In this document: positions 44,916 through 53,201 of the stretch, one piece after another
Layout of the letters: each line of letters begins with the position of its first letter
Position numbering within the stretch: position 1 is the first letter of the stretch
Origin: Prevotella sp.
Lineage (GTDB): Bacteria; Bacteroidota; Bacteroidia; Bacteroidales; Bacteroidaceae
Direction of reading: 5' to 3'
Length of the DNA: 64,000 bases
NCBI GenBank assembly: GCA_024688365.1
Contig: JAILEG010000017.1
Coordinates: 124,001-188,000, forward strand
Notes under the pieces: generated by a model
Told to the model about the DNA's origin: nothing
Database searches by the model: none
The model's input: the letters and a program-made list of their open reading frames with translations, nothing else
Made by a program: the position numbers and the translations under genes

Positions 44916-46832
44916 TTACTTTACAATCACCTTCTGGACAGTTCCGTCAGACATTTTAACAATATTGATACCTTTCTGTCCCTGCTGGATGAGCTGACCG
45001 CTGACATTGTAACGTGCTATTTCCTTTGCAGTGGTGTCCTTGCCAACCTCAGAGATAGCCGTTGCGTCAGGCTTCCCCGAGCCAACGACAACCGTCTCAC
45101 CCTTGGCAAAGCTTGAGCCTTGCAGAGCTGCGCTGACAGTCTGCACACCCCACTCATACGTTCCGTCAGGAACATTACTCAGGCTGATGCCTGTGTTCAT
45201 ATAGGCATTACCCTCACGGAGCGCCTTACGCACACCGTCCTTGTCGCCACCTACGAAAGCCAGCACGCTGTTGAGCATCCTGCCAGTGGTCTTTTCTTTG
45301 AGATAGTAAGCATAGGTCACATTCTTCATGGAGGAAGCAGCAGGCTCCCAACCCAAGGTAACGCTGTGGTCATTCACCTCCTGCGTGAGCGATACAGGTG
45401 CCTCCGGACGCTTTGCCTTCGCATAGGGGTTGTTGGTGAACACCAGGGAGCGGCCTGTTTTATTGTCAGTGGCATCATCAAAATATGTATTGTCACCATG
45501 ATAGCCGGTGAAAGCATAGTTGAGCGCACCCTGAACACCATTGTCGAGGAAGAAGATACCCATCTCTGATGCACCTGGGATACGGGTATAGGAGGTCAGA
45601 CCTGCGGCCGAGCCATTGAAGAGATAACCAGCCTGGGTACTGGCAGAGCCATCCAGCATCTGCGTACACCAGCCATCATAGAAGAGGTCGTAGAACCCAT
45701 CACCATTATAGTCGATGGCACGGACAGCCATATTGTTGGAATTGAGCGGACGGATGTCCTTGGCACGGCCAACAAAAGAGGCATTGTCCGTATAGGTAAG
45801 CTCATTGTCAGCACTCACTTTCCCCATCAGCAGCTGTGGGAAATATTCCCATGCCCCTGCCGGACGGGCATCATCAGGCGACTCACCAGTCAGGAAGACA
45901 TCAGGTGTGCCGTCATTATTGAAGTCGGCAACGGCAAAGTTACCATTACCCATCTGATGAGAGACACCCGTCCCCAGCTCCATGCTGAAAAAAGCGACAT
46001 TGCCATTGTCATCCACCCCCATGCTCTGAAGCCCCAACAGCGTGCGTCCAACCTCCTTGCCAGCTGCCGTGTAGACGGGAGCCTGGTCGGTATTGTCAAC
46101 ATTTCCCTGCAGGAGAATGTCAGGATAGCCATCCTTGTTAAGGTCGTAAGCCTTGACAGTGCAGAGGGCCATCTCGTAGTCCAGGGCACCATCGCCGATG
46201 GTTCCCGTCTCCATGACATTCCTGAAAGTCCCGTCGCCCTGATTAATCAGTACACCGCAGTTTGCCTGGCGGTTCCCCTCAACGGCACTCCACCCAATGC
46301 TGACAAAGTCCGGACGGCCGTCAAGATTGAAGTCGGCCACATCAACGGCACGTGGATGCCAAGGCACAACATTGCCTTCAGCATCCTTCACGGCATACCT
46401 TGCGTCACGGGCGAAGTTTCCACTGCCGTCATTCAGGTAGACACCGGAATAGTCATAAGCCTCACCGGCAATGAAGAGGTCAATGTTGCCATCGCCGTTG
46501 AAGTCGGCAGGAATGATGTGGGAACGCAGTCCGCACAGTTCCGCAAACTCCTTGGCAGTATAGGATGTGCCATTCCATGTGAGCGTCCATGACTGTAGGT
46601 CAGACTGTTTCTCGTTGCCTTCGGCATCCATGATGATACGTCCTGGGGCAGCATCCCACTGAGGTTTCCCTGAGATGATGGCTTCCATGAACCCATCGTT
46701 GTTCAGGTCAATCTCACATCCACCTGCAAAGTCGTTGGCAAGCGTAGGGTCAACATGCCCCACTGTGACTGACTGTGCGCTCATTGCCATAGCAAGCGTG
46801 GCAGCAGTCATAAAGGTAATGATTCTTTTCAT
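44916..46832 (-). CDS. FG-GAP/VCBS-repeat exported protein with T9SS-type sorting domain
   Basis: A 638-residue protein with signal peptide (ending AMAMSAQ). Six calcium-binding DxNxDG repeats (DLNNDG, DFNGDG, DFNLDG, DLNKDG, DFNNDG, DYNGDG) define an integrin-like beta-propeller over about residues 20-460; a fibronectin-like segment (PEAPVSLTQEVNDHSVTLGWEP) follows. The last 40 residues (EIARYNVSGQLIQQGQKG, MSDGTVQKVIVK) resemble a T9SS sorting signal. Probably a surface glycan- or protein-binding component of the PUL. No enzyme motif seen. Confidence 0.8.
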   Translation of the reverse strand: MKRIITFMTAATLAMAMSAQSVTVGHVDPTLANDFAGGCEIDLNNDGFMEAIISGKPQWDAAPGRIIMDAEGNEKQSDLQSWTLTWNGTSYTAKEFAELCGLRSHIIPADFNGDGNIDLFIAGEAYDYSGVYLNDGSGNFARDARYAVKDAEGNVVPWHPRAVDVADFNLDGRPDFVSIGWSAVEGNRQANCGVLINQGDGTFRNVMETGTIGDGALDYEMALCTVKAYDLNKDGYPDILLQGNVDNTDQAPVYTAAGKEVGRTLLGLQSMGVDDNGNVAFFSMELGTGVSHQMGNGNFAVADFNNDGTPDVFLTGESPDDARPAGAWEYFPQLLMGKVSADNELTYTDNASFVGRAKDIRPLNSNNMAVRAIDYNGDGFYDLFYDGWCTQMLDGSASTQAGYLFNGSAAGLTSYTRIPGASEMGIFFLDNGVQGALNYAFTGYHGDNTYFDDATDNKTGRSLVFTNNPYAKAKRPEAPVSLTQEVNDHSVTLGWEPAASSMKNVTYAYYLKEKTTGRMLNSVLAFVGGDKDGVRKALREGNAYMNTGISLSNVPDGTYEWGVQTVSAALQGSSFAKGETVVVGSGKPDATAISEVGKDTTAKEIARYNVSGQLIQQGQKGINIVKMSDGTVQKVIVK

Positions 46833-46918
46833 AATAGATAAGTTAATGATTGGTATTGAAGAGGGAGCAGCCCGGCCATCCCCGGATACTCCCTCCTGGG
46901 TTAATTAAACAGACTCGC

Positions 46919-47986
46919 TTATTGGAAGCGGGGAGCTGTCCATCCCTTCTGCGCCTTGGCAGATGTGGTGAACCAGCCATCCTCGCCCATCTCAAACGGG
47001 GTGATGAGCATTGGCTTGCGGGCAAAACCGCTTGTCATGAGAGGCTTGTCAGCCTGCGTTGCGTTGTAGGCTACAAAGACATGTGTTCCTTCCTCATTGA
47101 CCAGTCCACGCATAGGATTCTCCGGATTGACCATGTCCGCGCCACTCTCCAGCAACAGCTCGCCTGTTGAACCTGCAGTGAGGGCAGTGCCAGCCTTGTC
47201 AAGATAAGGGCCCGTAATCTTTGATGCCATAGCGTAGCGTATCTGTGTAGCTGTCCCACTGGCCACAGTCCCCATCAGGTAGAAACGGTCGCTGCTCACA
47301 CGGACGATGGCCACATCACCAAACTCTTTCCCTGCGAGCTTGACGGCAGCCCCGCTCTTGGCTACCCCACGCACACGATTGAGCGTGACACGCTGCATAT
47401 AGGTACCGTCATCAGTAGTATAACAGAGATAATAGCTGGTGGCTACAACTATCAGGAAGGGATCCTTCAGCGTTGCCGAACTGACCTCATCAGCTGTCAG
47501 GACAACACCACGGTCAGTATAGGGACCGGCAGCAGTGGTGGCTGAAGCCGCACCGATGCTGTTGCTGCCCTCAAGGGTATAGAACATCCAGTAAGTCGCA
47601 CCAGTCACGGCACGGGCATAATCAACCGAAAGCGAGTTGACACGCCCCTCAGCCCAGTCAGGTGAGGCTGTGAAGGCACTGTTGCCCACTGACCATGACA
47701 TGAGATTGGCAGAGGTGAGCGTAGGGCAGACGGTGGTCAGCCCTGCTGCCCACTGTGTCGTGGCAGAGAGAGCCGTATAGGAGCTGGCACCCTTGACGAG
47801 CGTTCCGCCCTCCAGCGATGGTTCCCACACCGGGTTACGGAAGCTGGTGTTCTCAGGATTCGTACTGCCCTCCCAGCTGACGGAGTCGATGCCATCGCCG
47901 TCATTATCAGTACAACTGGTCATTGACATTGTCAGGATAGCTCCTGCGCAGAAGGTCAATGCGAGTAATTCAAATATCTTTTTCAT
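46919..47986 (-). CDS. Surface lipoprotein with degenerate five-bladed-propeller (GH43-like) fold
   Basis: A 355-residue lipoprotein; lipobox at MTSC with an acidic follow-on (CTDNDGDG) that fits the surface-export signal known in Bacteroidetes. The body reads like a family 43-type propeller (FRNPVWEPSLEGGTLVKG, AAGPYTDRGVVL, LKDPFLIVVATSYYLCYTTDDG, ITGPYLDKAGTAL). At the place of the catalytic aspartate (normally DP-T/S-V/I) it has EGGTLV, so it is probably not a hydrolase. It occupies the position after susD where surface glycan-binding proteins are found, so a binding role is likely. Confidence 0.68.
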   Translation of the reverse strand: MKKIFELLALTFCAGAILTMSMTSCTDNDGDGIDSVSWEGSTNPENTSFRNPVWEPSLEGGTLVKGASSYTALSATTQWAAGLTTVCPTLTSANLMSWSVGNSAFTASPDWAEGRVNSLSVDYARAVTGATYWMFYTLEGSNSIGAASATTAAGPYTDRGVVLTADEVSSATLKDPFLIVVATSYYLCYTTDDGTYMQRVTLNRVRGVAKSGAAVKLAGKEFGDVAIVRVSSDRFYLMGTVASGTATQIRYAMASKITGPYLDKAGTALTAGSTGELLLESGADMVNPENPMRGLVNEEGTHVFVAYNATQADKPLMTSGFARKPMLITPFEMGEDGWFTTSAKAQKGWTAPRFQ

Positions 47987-48008
47987 GACTTGTTCTGATT
48001 TTTGATTG

Positions 48009-49634
48009 TTAGTAACCTGGATTCTGCGTCAGGCCTTCCCAGAGGTTGATCTCATGGTTCGGGATAATCCACAGATGATTCTTCCCCACTGTGAAGCTAT
48101 GGAAGTCGGCATCGCGCTCAGCAATCTCATTCACCTTTGCCTGTGAGTGCAGGTCGCCCCAGCGGTCAAGGTCATACCAGCGGGTACACTCGCCGCACAG
48201 CTCAACGACACGTTCGTGCTTTATCTGCTCCATGAGTTCATCATAGGTGGTGAAACTGGTTGGCGTGAGATCGGCCATATTGGCACGGCGGCGCACCTTG
48301 TTGATATATTCCACTGCCGTTGCCCTGTCACCATCCAGCTCGTTGATGCACTCAGCATACATCAGATAGACATCAGCAAGGCGCAGGATGCGCAGGTTGG
48401 CACCTGACGAGTAGTCCTCCGTCTTATTGTCAGTCTCAACGCTGGTGTACTTCTTCCAGTAGCAGGCATGGGGGAACTGGTTGTCCTTATAGCCCTCAAC
48501 GGCACACCATTCGGGCCAGGTCTTCCCATAATAGTTGGCCGTGGCTGTCTGTGGCTCAGCCGGATCATAGTAGAACAGGGTATGGAACTTACGCATGTCA
48601 ACGTTTCCGTCCTTGTCACGCTCCTTGTTGAACTCGTCCAACATCCAGTCACGCGACGAGCCGTCATTCCAGGCACCAGACCCATCGCTCAGATAGAGTC
48701 CCAGGAACTTAGGCCGCTGGTTGCCCACCTCATTGCCATTGATGAGACCATCCTTGAAATTTATCTCAAAGAGACTCTCCGCATTGTTCTCATTGGCCTC
48801 GGTGAAGTTGTCCATCCAGTTGTCACAGAGCCTGTAGATGCCCATAGCGAAGATATCCTCAATATTCTTCTTGGCAGCCTGCCAGTAAGCTTTTGCCTCC
48901 TCAGGATTCTGGCTTGCAGCATCCCACGGGCGATGGCTCTTCATGCCAGCCAGCTGCATGTTCATGCGTGCCATCATGCCAAGGGCACCCCCTTTTGTGA
49001 CACGTCCCTTCTCATCACCCGGCCAGTTTTCGGGAAGCAGCTCAGAAGCCTTGGTGAAGTCGGCCAGTGCCTGCTTGTAAAGGTCTTCCTGCGTGCCTAT
49101 AGGCCCATTTTCGGTTGAGCTGGTCTGTACGGGGCCCGTACCATAGACACCAGCTATCGCCCAGAAGGCAACGCCACGGATGAAGTAGCCCTGCCCCAGG
49201 ATGCGGTCAGCCTCCTCCTTGGAGAAGAGGTTATAGCCATTGGCATTCATATTGTCGATGACCTGGTTGACATAATACAGACTGTTGTACATAGCCTGCC
49301 AAGGCAGGTTGATACCCTCATTGGCATCATAATTATAAGCAGAGATGACGAAATTGGCATCGGCCTGGAACTCAGCATTGGGGCTCTCGCTCCATCCCTC
49401 GTCACTGCGGAGGATCATAAGCAGCTGGAACCAGCGGCTGAAGTATCCGGGACGTCGCCAGGTGGAGTAAGCAGCAGAAAGACCTTGGTCAAACTGCTCA
49501 GTTGTTTTCCAGAAGGTCTCGGCAGTCTCCAGGTTCGGATCACTGAGCGAGAGCCAGTCGTCATTGACAGAACATGAGCTGAAGCCTGCCACCAACGATG
49601 CTGCCATAAGTGTTTTAGCAATAATATTTTTCAT
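48009..49634 (-). CDS. SusD/RagB family nutrient-binding lipoprotein
   Basis: A 541-residue outer-membrane lipoprotein that forms the lid of the SusC transporter. Signal and lipobox MKNIIAKTLMAASLVAGFSSC; early SusD block PNLETAETFWKTTEQFDQGLSAAYSTW; tetratricopeptide-like helices; and the conserved C-terminal part ILRLADVYLMYAECINELDGD, VEYINKVRRRANM, KHERVVELCGECTRWYDLDRWG. A longer reading to 49733 adds 33 unrelated residues, so the ATG at 49634 is used, 19 bases after the susC stop. Binds glycan at the surface. Confidence 0.95.
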   Translation of the reverse strand: MKNIIAKTLMAASLVAGFSSCSVNDDWLSLSDPNLETAETFWKTTEQFDQGLSAAYSTWRRPGYFSRWFQLLMILRSDEGWSESPNAEFQADANFVISAYNYDANEGINLPWQAMYNSLYYVNQVIDNMNANGYNLFSKEEADRILGQGYFIRGVAFWAIAGVYGTGPVQTSSTENGPIGTQEDLYKQALADFTKASELLPENWPGDEKGRVTKGGALGMMARMNMQLAGMKSHRPWDAASQNPEEAKAYWQAAKKNIEDIFAMGIYRLCDNWMDNFTEANENNAESLFEINFKDGLINGNEVGNQRPKFLGLYLSDGSGAWNDGSSRDWMLDEFNKERDKDGNVDMRKFHTLFYYDPAEPQTATANYYGKTWPEWCAVEGYKDNQFPHACYWKKYTSVETDNKTEDYSSGANLRILRLADVYLMYAECINELDGDRATAVEYINKVRRRANMADLTPTSFTTYDELMEQIKHERVVELCGECTRWYDLDRWGDLHSQAKVNEIAERDADFHSFTVGKNHLWIIPNHEINLWEGLTQNPGY

Positions 49635-49653
49635 ATGACATATTTCTTTTTTG

Positions 49654-52600
49654 TTAGAATGTGACCTGTAATCCAAGATTGATCTGGCGGGTGGAAGGAT
49701 ACTGACCATAGTCAATGCCCTGTCCGTAGACATCCGTGCAGATGATGTCAGGGTCGTAGCCTTTATAGCCCGTGAGGGTTATCAGATTGGTTCCACTGAT
49801 ATAGGCACGCAGTTTCTGTAGGTAGATTTTCTTGCAAAGTGACTCCGGCAGGTTATAGCCCAGCTGCACGTTCTTCATACGGAAGAAGCTCGCCTTCTCA
49901 AGGAAGCGGTCACTGGCCTTGTTGTTGTCAGTTGAATTGGCATACATGCGTGGGTACTTGTCTGACGGATTATCCCAAGTCCAGGGGGTAACATCAGCCG
50001 GAATGTTGTCAACGTTGAAGTTCAGTGTTGACGCACGCACCTGGTTGTAAATCTTGTTGCCAACCTTGCCTGCCCAGAACATGTTGAAGTCAAAGTTCTT
50101 CCATGTCAGTGAGACATTGAGTCCTACCTCAAACTTAGGCAGCGGGCTGCCACACCAGTCCCGGTCAGTATCATCAATCCGGCCGTCACCATTCACGTCA
50201 ACATACCGCACGTCGCCTGGCTGTGCATTAGGCTGGATTACCTTCACCGTGCCATCCTCAAGGGTTGCCGTATAATCATACACCTCATCCATTGACTGGA
50301 AGATGCCTGCGGACCTCAACAGGTAGAAGTCGGAGATGGAACGGCCCACCTCTGTGCGGGTATAACCACCCTGCACATAGGCATCACCCATCTTGAGGAC
50401 CTTGTTGCGCAGCGTTGAGACGTTCGCACTCACGCTGTAGCCGAAGTCGCCTTTCTGGTCACGCCAGCCAAGAACAAGCTCGATACCCCGGTTGCGCATG
50501 GAGCCATAGTTGGTCCAGAGTGTAGAGATACCCGTGCCCCATGCCTGCGGAACATTGAGCAGCAGGTCGGTAGACTTGGCATTGAACCATTCAAACGAAC
50601 CGAACATGCGGCTGTTGAAGAGGTTGAAGTCGAGACCGATGTTGGTGGTGGTCTTCGTCTCCCATCCCAGGTTGACGTTCACCTTTGATGTCTGTGTGGC
50701 ACCATAGTGGATGTTCTCACTGCCTGACGGGCCAAAGACGGCATAGAGTCCCTCGTAAGGACCATTGTGGTCAATGGTGGGAATGTAGCTGTAGTTGCCC
50801 AGCGACTGCATGTCGCCCACCTTACCCCAGCTCGCACGGAGCTTCAGGTTGTCAACAATCTTCTTCATCGGCTCCCAGAAAGCCTCCTCTGAGATGCGCC
50901 AGCCAAGGGAGAGTGAGGGGAAATAACCACGGCGGTTGGCCGAGCCGAACTTGGAACTGCCGTCCGAACGGAAGTTGAACTGTGCGAGATACTTGCCCGC
51001 ATAGTTGTAATCAATACGGCCAATGTAGGAAATCTGGCGGCGTTCCTGCTCTGATCCCTCCATATTGTTCTGCTTGCCCACAAGATCAATCTCCCACAAC
51101 CCGGCAACCTGCTGGTCATAGCCCTGGTTCATGAGCCAGTGCCAGTTGACATCCTCTGCCGTGTGTCCGACAAGTGCCGTGAGATTATGCTTGCCAAAGG
51201 TGTTCTCGTAGGTAAGCGTATTCTCGATGATTGTGGTAATGCGCTGGTCACGGTTGTCCGTGAGCACATCCTTGTAACGGGTCTCACCTGAGGCCATGCG
51301 CATGGTGTAGCTGTTGTTGATATACTTGTGACGGCCAAACCAGGCATCCACGCCAACATTGAACTTGTAGCGGAAATGCTTGAAGAGGGACAGCTCAGCA
51401 AAGGCATTGGCAATGACACGATTGTCAACCGACAGCCCCTTATAAGAATCCTGTATGGCTATCGGATTGCTTGAATAGGTAGGGAAGTCAGCACTGCCAT
51501 ATCCATAGCCACCCTTATGCGATGGCTCGTTGGGATCATAGACGGGAATGACAGGAGGCATGGCCAGCGCATTGGCGAATGAGCCCGAGTTGGTCTCATG
51601 GTTGCGCGCATGCTGGAAAGTGCTGTTGACACCGATCTTGAGAATACCATAGGTGGCATCAGCATTGACACGCCCCGTGAAACGCTGGTACTTCGGCCCC
51701 TCTACCACGCCTGTCTGGCTCATGTAGCCAGCCCCGATGGCAAAGTTCACCTTATCAGAGCCCTGTGTGTAAAGGGCATTGTAATCCTGCGTGAAGCCTG
51801 TCTTGAAGACGGCACGCTGCCAGTCGGTATTGGGAATCAGCTTTCCGGCATTGGCAGCCGAATAGTTGGCCGCAGGCCATGCTGTGTTGGCATTGATGTA
51901 AGCCTGCTCGTTATAGTGCATGAAGTCAACAACATTCTTCATGTCAATCTTCTTTGGCATATCTGCGATACTCCATGTTGCCGACACATCGAGTGACGGG
52001 CGGCCGTTGCGTCCCTTCTTTGTAGTGATGAGGATGACACCATTGGCACCACGCGCACCATAGATGGCTGCGGCAGAAGCATCCTTGAGTACCTGCATTG
52101 ACTCAATCTCATTAGGATTGAGGTTGTTCACGTCATTGACGATCATCCCGTCAAGGACGTAGAGCGGACCCACCGTGTTGAATGAGCCGACACCACGTAT
52201 CTGCACCTGACTCATGGCACCCGGCTGGCTGGTTGTCGCAACTGACACTCCGGGGACCTGGCCCTGAAGCATCTCATAGATATTGGTGGCTGCGGACTTC
52301 TTCGCCTCTTTCATGTCGACAACACCGACAGCACCAGTCAGGTCAGCTTTCTTCTGCGTACCATAGCCTATGACAACCACCTCGTTGAGGTCATTCTGAC
52401 TCGGCTTCATCTGCACGTTCACCGTTGTGCGGTTGCCTGTCTGCACCGTCACATCGTCATAACCCACATAGGTAAATGTGAGCGTTGCCGAACCTGAGAC
52501 TTTCACACTGTAATTGCCGTCAATATCAGTGACGGCAATGCCCTTACCGTCAGGAGTGCGGACGGTGACACCGATGAGCGGCTCCTGATTGGTGGCATCT

Positions 52601-52698
52601 GTGACTGTTCCCGTCACGTCCTGACCAAACACTGTCAGAGGAATCGTGAGCAGGATGAAAAGCATAAAGGCTTTCCAGGGGTTAGTTACTTTTTCCAT
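49654..52698 (-). CDS. SusC/RagA family TonB-linked outer-membrane transporter
   Basis: A 1014-residue transporter. Signal peptide 1-25, carboxypeptidase-like regulatory domain (about 27-97, DVTGTVTDATNQEPLIGVTV), TonB box region (EVVVIGYGTQKK, about 106-117), plug domain to about 230 with YVLDGMIV and AAIYGARGANGVILITTKKG, then a 22-strand-type barrel ending RQINLGLQVTF. It imports oligosaccharides across the outer membrane with the SusD partner encoded 19 bases downstream. First gene of the PUL, with a -7 box TACTTTTG at 52786-52779. Confidence 0.96.
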   Translation of the reverse strand: MEKVTNPWKAFMLFILLTIPLTVFGQDVTGTVTDATNQEPLIGVTVRTPDGKGIAVTDIDGNYSVKVSGSATLTFTYVGYDDVTVQTGNRTTVNVQMKPSQNDLNEVVVIGYGTQKKADLTGAVGVVDMKEAKKSAATNIYEMLQGQVPGVSVATTSQPGAMSQVQIRGVGSFNTVGPLYVLDGMIVNDVNNLNPNEIESMQVLKDASAAAIYGARGANGVILITTKKGRNGRPSLDVSATWSIADMPKKIDMKNVVDFMHYNEQAYINANTAWPAANYSAANAGKLIPNTDWQRAVFKTGFTQDYNALYTQGSDKVNFAIGAGYMSQTGVVEGPKYQRFTGRVNADATYGILKIGVNSTFQHARNHETNSGSFANALAMPPVIPVYDPNEPSHKGGYGYGSADFPTYSSNPIAIQDSYKGLSVDNRVIANAFAELSLFKHFRYKFNVGVDAWFGRHKYINNSYTMRMASGETRYKDVLTDNRDQRITTIIENTLTYENTFGKHNLTALVGHTAEDVNWHWLMNQGYDQQVAGLWEIDLVGKQNNMEGSEQERRQISYIGRIDYNYAGKYLAQFNFRSDGSSKFGSANRRGYFPSLSLGWRISEEAFWEPMKKIVDNLKLRASWGKVGDMQSLGNYSYIPTIDHNGPYEGLYAVFGPSGSENIHYGATQTSKVNVNLGWETKTTTNIGLDFNLFNSRMFGSFEWFNAKSTDLLLNVPQAWGTGISTLWTNYGSMRNRGIELVLGWRDQKGDFGYSVSANVSTLRNKVLKMGDAYVQGGYTRTEVGRSISDFYLLRSAGIFQSMDEVYDYTATLEDGTVKVIQPNAQPGDVRYVDVNGDGRIDDTDRDWCGSPLPKFEVGLNVSLTWKNFDFNMFWAGKVGNKIYNQVRASTLNFNVDNIPADVTPWTWDNPSDKYPRMYANSTDNNKASDRFLEKASFFRMKNVQLGYNLPESLCKKIYLQKLRAYISGTNLITLTGYKGYDPDIICTDVYGQGIDYGQYPSTRQINLGLQVTF

Positions 52699-53016
52699 AC
52701 ATCATTTTTAGTTATTTGGTATTGTTTATGGTCATGCCGGACGACTCCGACTCTGCCGTTAGATTGTTTTGTGTGCTGCAAAAGTAGGATAACGGCGGAA
52801 CAACTGCTGAAAGATGTGAGCCAAAATATAGAACAATCTGACCAACTTGTATTTTTTCCGCTTTCCAAATACCGACAGCATGAGACTGCCTTCTTACCTT
52901 CCAATGCCCTCTCTCCGGTATCATATTCCGATGAAACGGCTGTTTTCTTCCTTTTGTCGGCTTACTTTGATCCCGTCTGGCCATCATACTGACAAGAAGC
53001 CGTAGCCCCCTGTAAC

Positions 53017-53058
53017 AATACTGCTGCTAAAGTACTGGAGTACTTTAGCAGCAGTATT
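53017..53058. repeat. Perfect 20-bp inverted repeat with a 2-base centre
   Basis: Left arm AATACTGCTGCTAAAGTACT, centre GG, right arm its exact reverse complement. Five bases after it lies the smaller palindrome TACTTCA-TG-TGAAGTA (53063-53078), whose core resembles parts of the large one. No T run adjoins, so it is not a classic terminator. A protein-binding palindrome, recombination site or element remnant are possible. Confidence 0.9.
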
Positions 53059-53131
53059 ACGGTACTTCATGTGAAGTATTCTGCACCGACAGGCCTGCCA
53101 ACCGACAGGAACTGGCGACACAACACAAAAA

Positions 53132-53170
53132 AAGGCTCCGCATCACTTCCGAAGAGTGATACGGAGCCTT
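53132..53170 (-). terminator. Terminator of the secreted nuclease gene
   Basis: Stem AAGGCTCCG / CGGAGCCTT plus ATCACT / AGTGAT with one mismatch and a 7-base loop; on the minus strand it is followed by seven T. It lies 32 bases after the stop codon at 53202. Confidence 0.93.
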
Positions 53171-53201
53171 GTATCAAGATAATGTCTGCGGAACGCGGCG
53201 A

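Larger units (their letters stand above)
52699..53201. other. Spacer upstream of the PUL
   Basis: It holds the probable susC promoter (TACTTTTG at 52786-52779, about 81 bases from the ATG, without a well-spaced TTG), the 20-bp perfect inverted repeat at 53017-53058, a second small palindrome TACTTCA-TG-TGAAGTA at 53063-53078 and the nuclease gene terminator at 53132-53170. No gene is evident. Confidence 0.6.
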
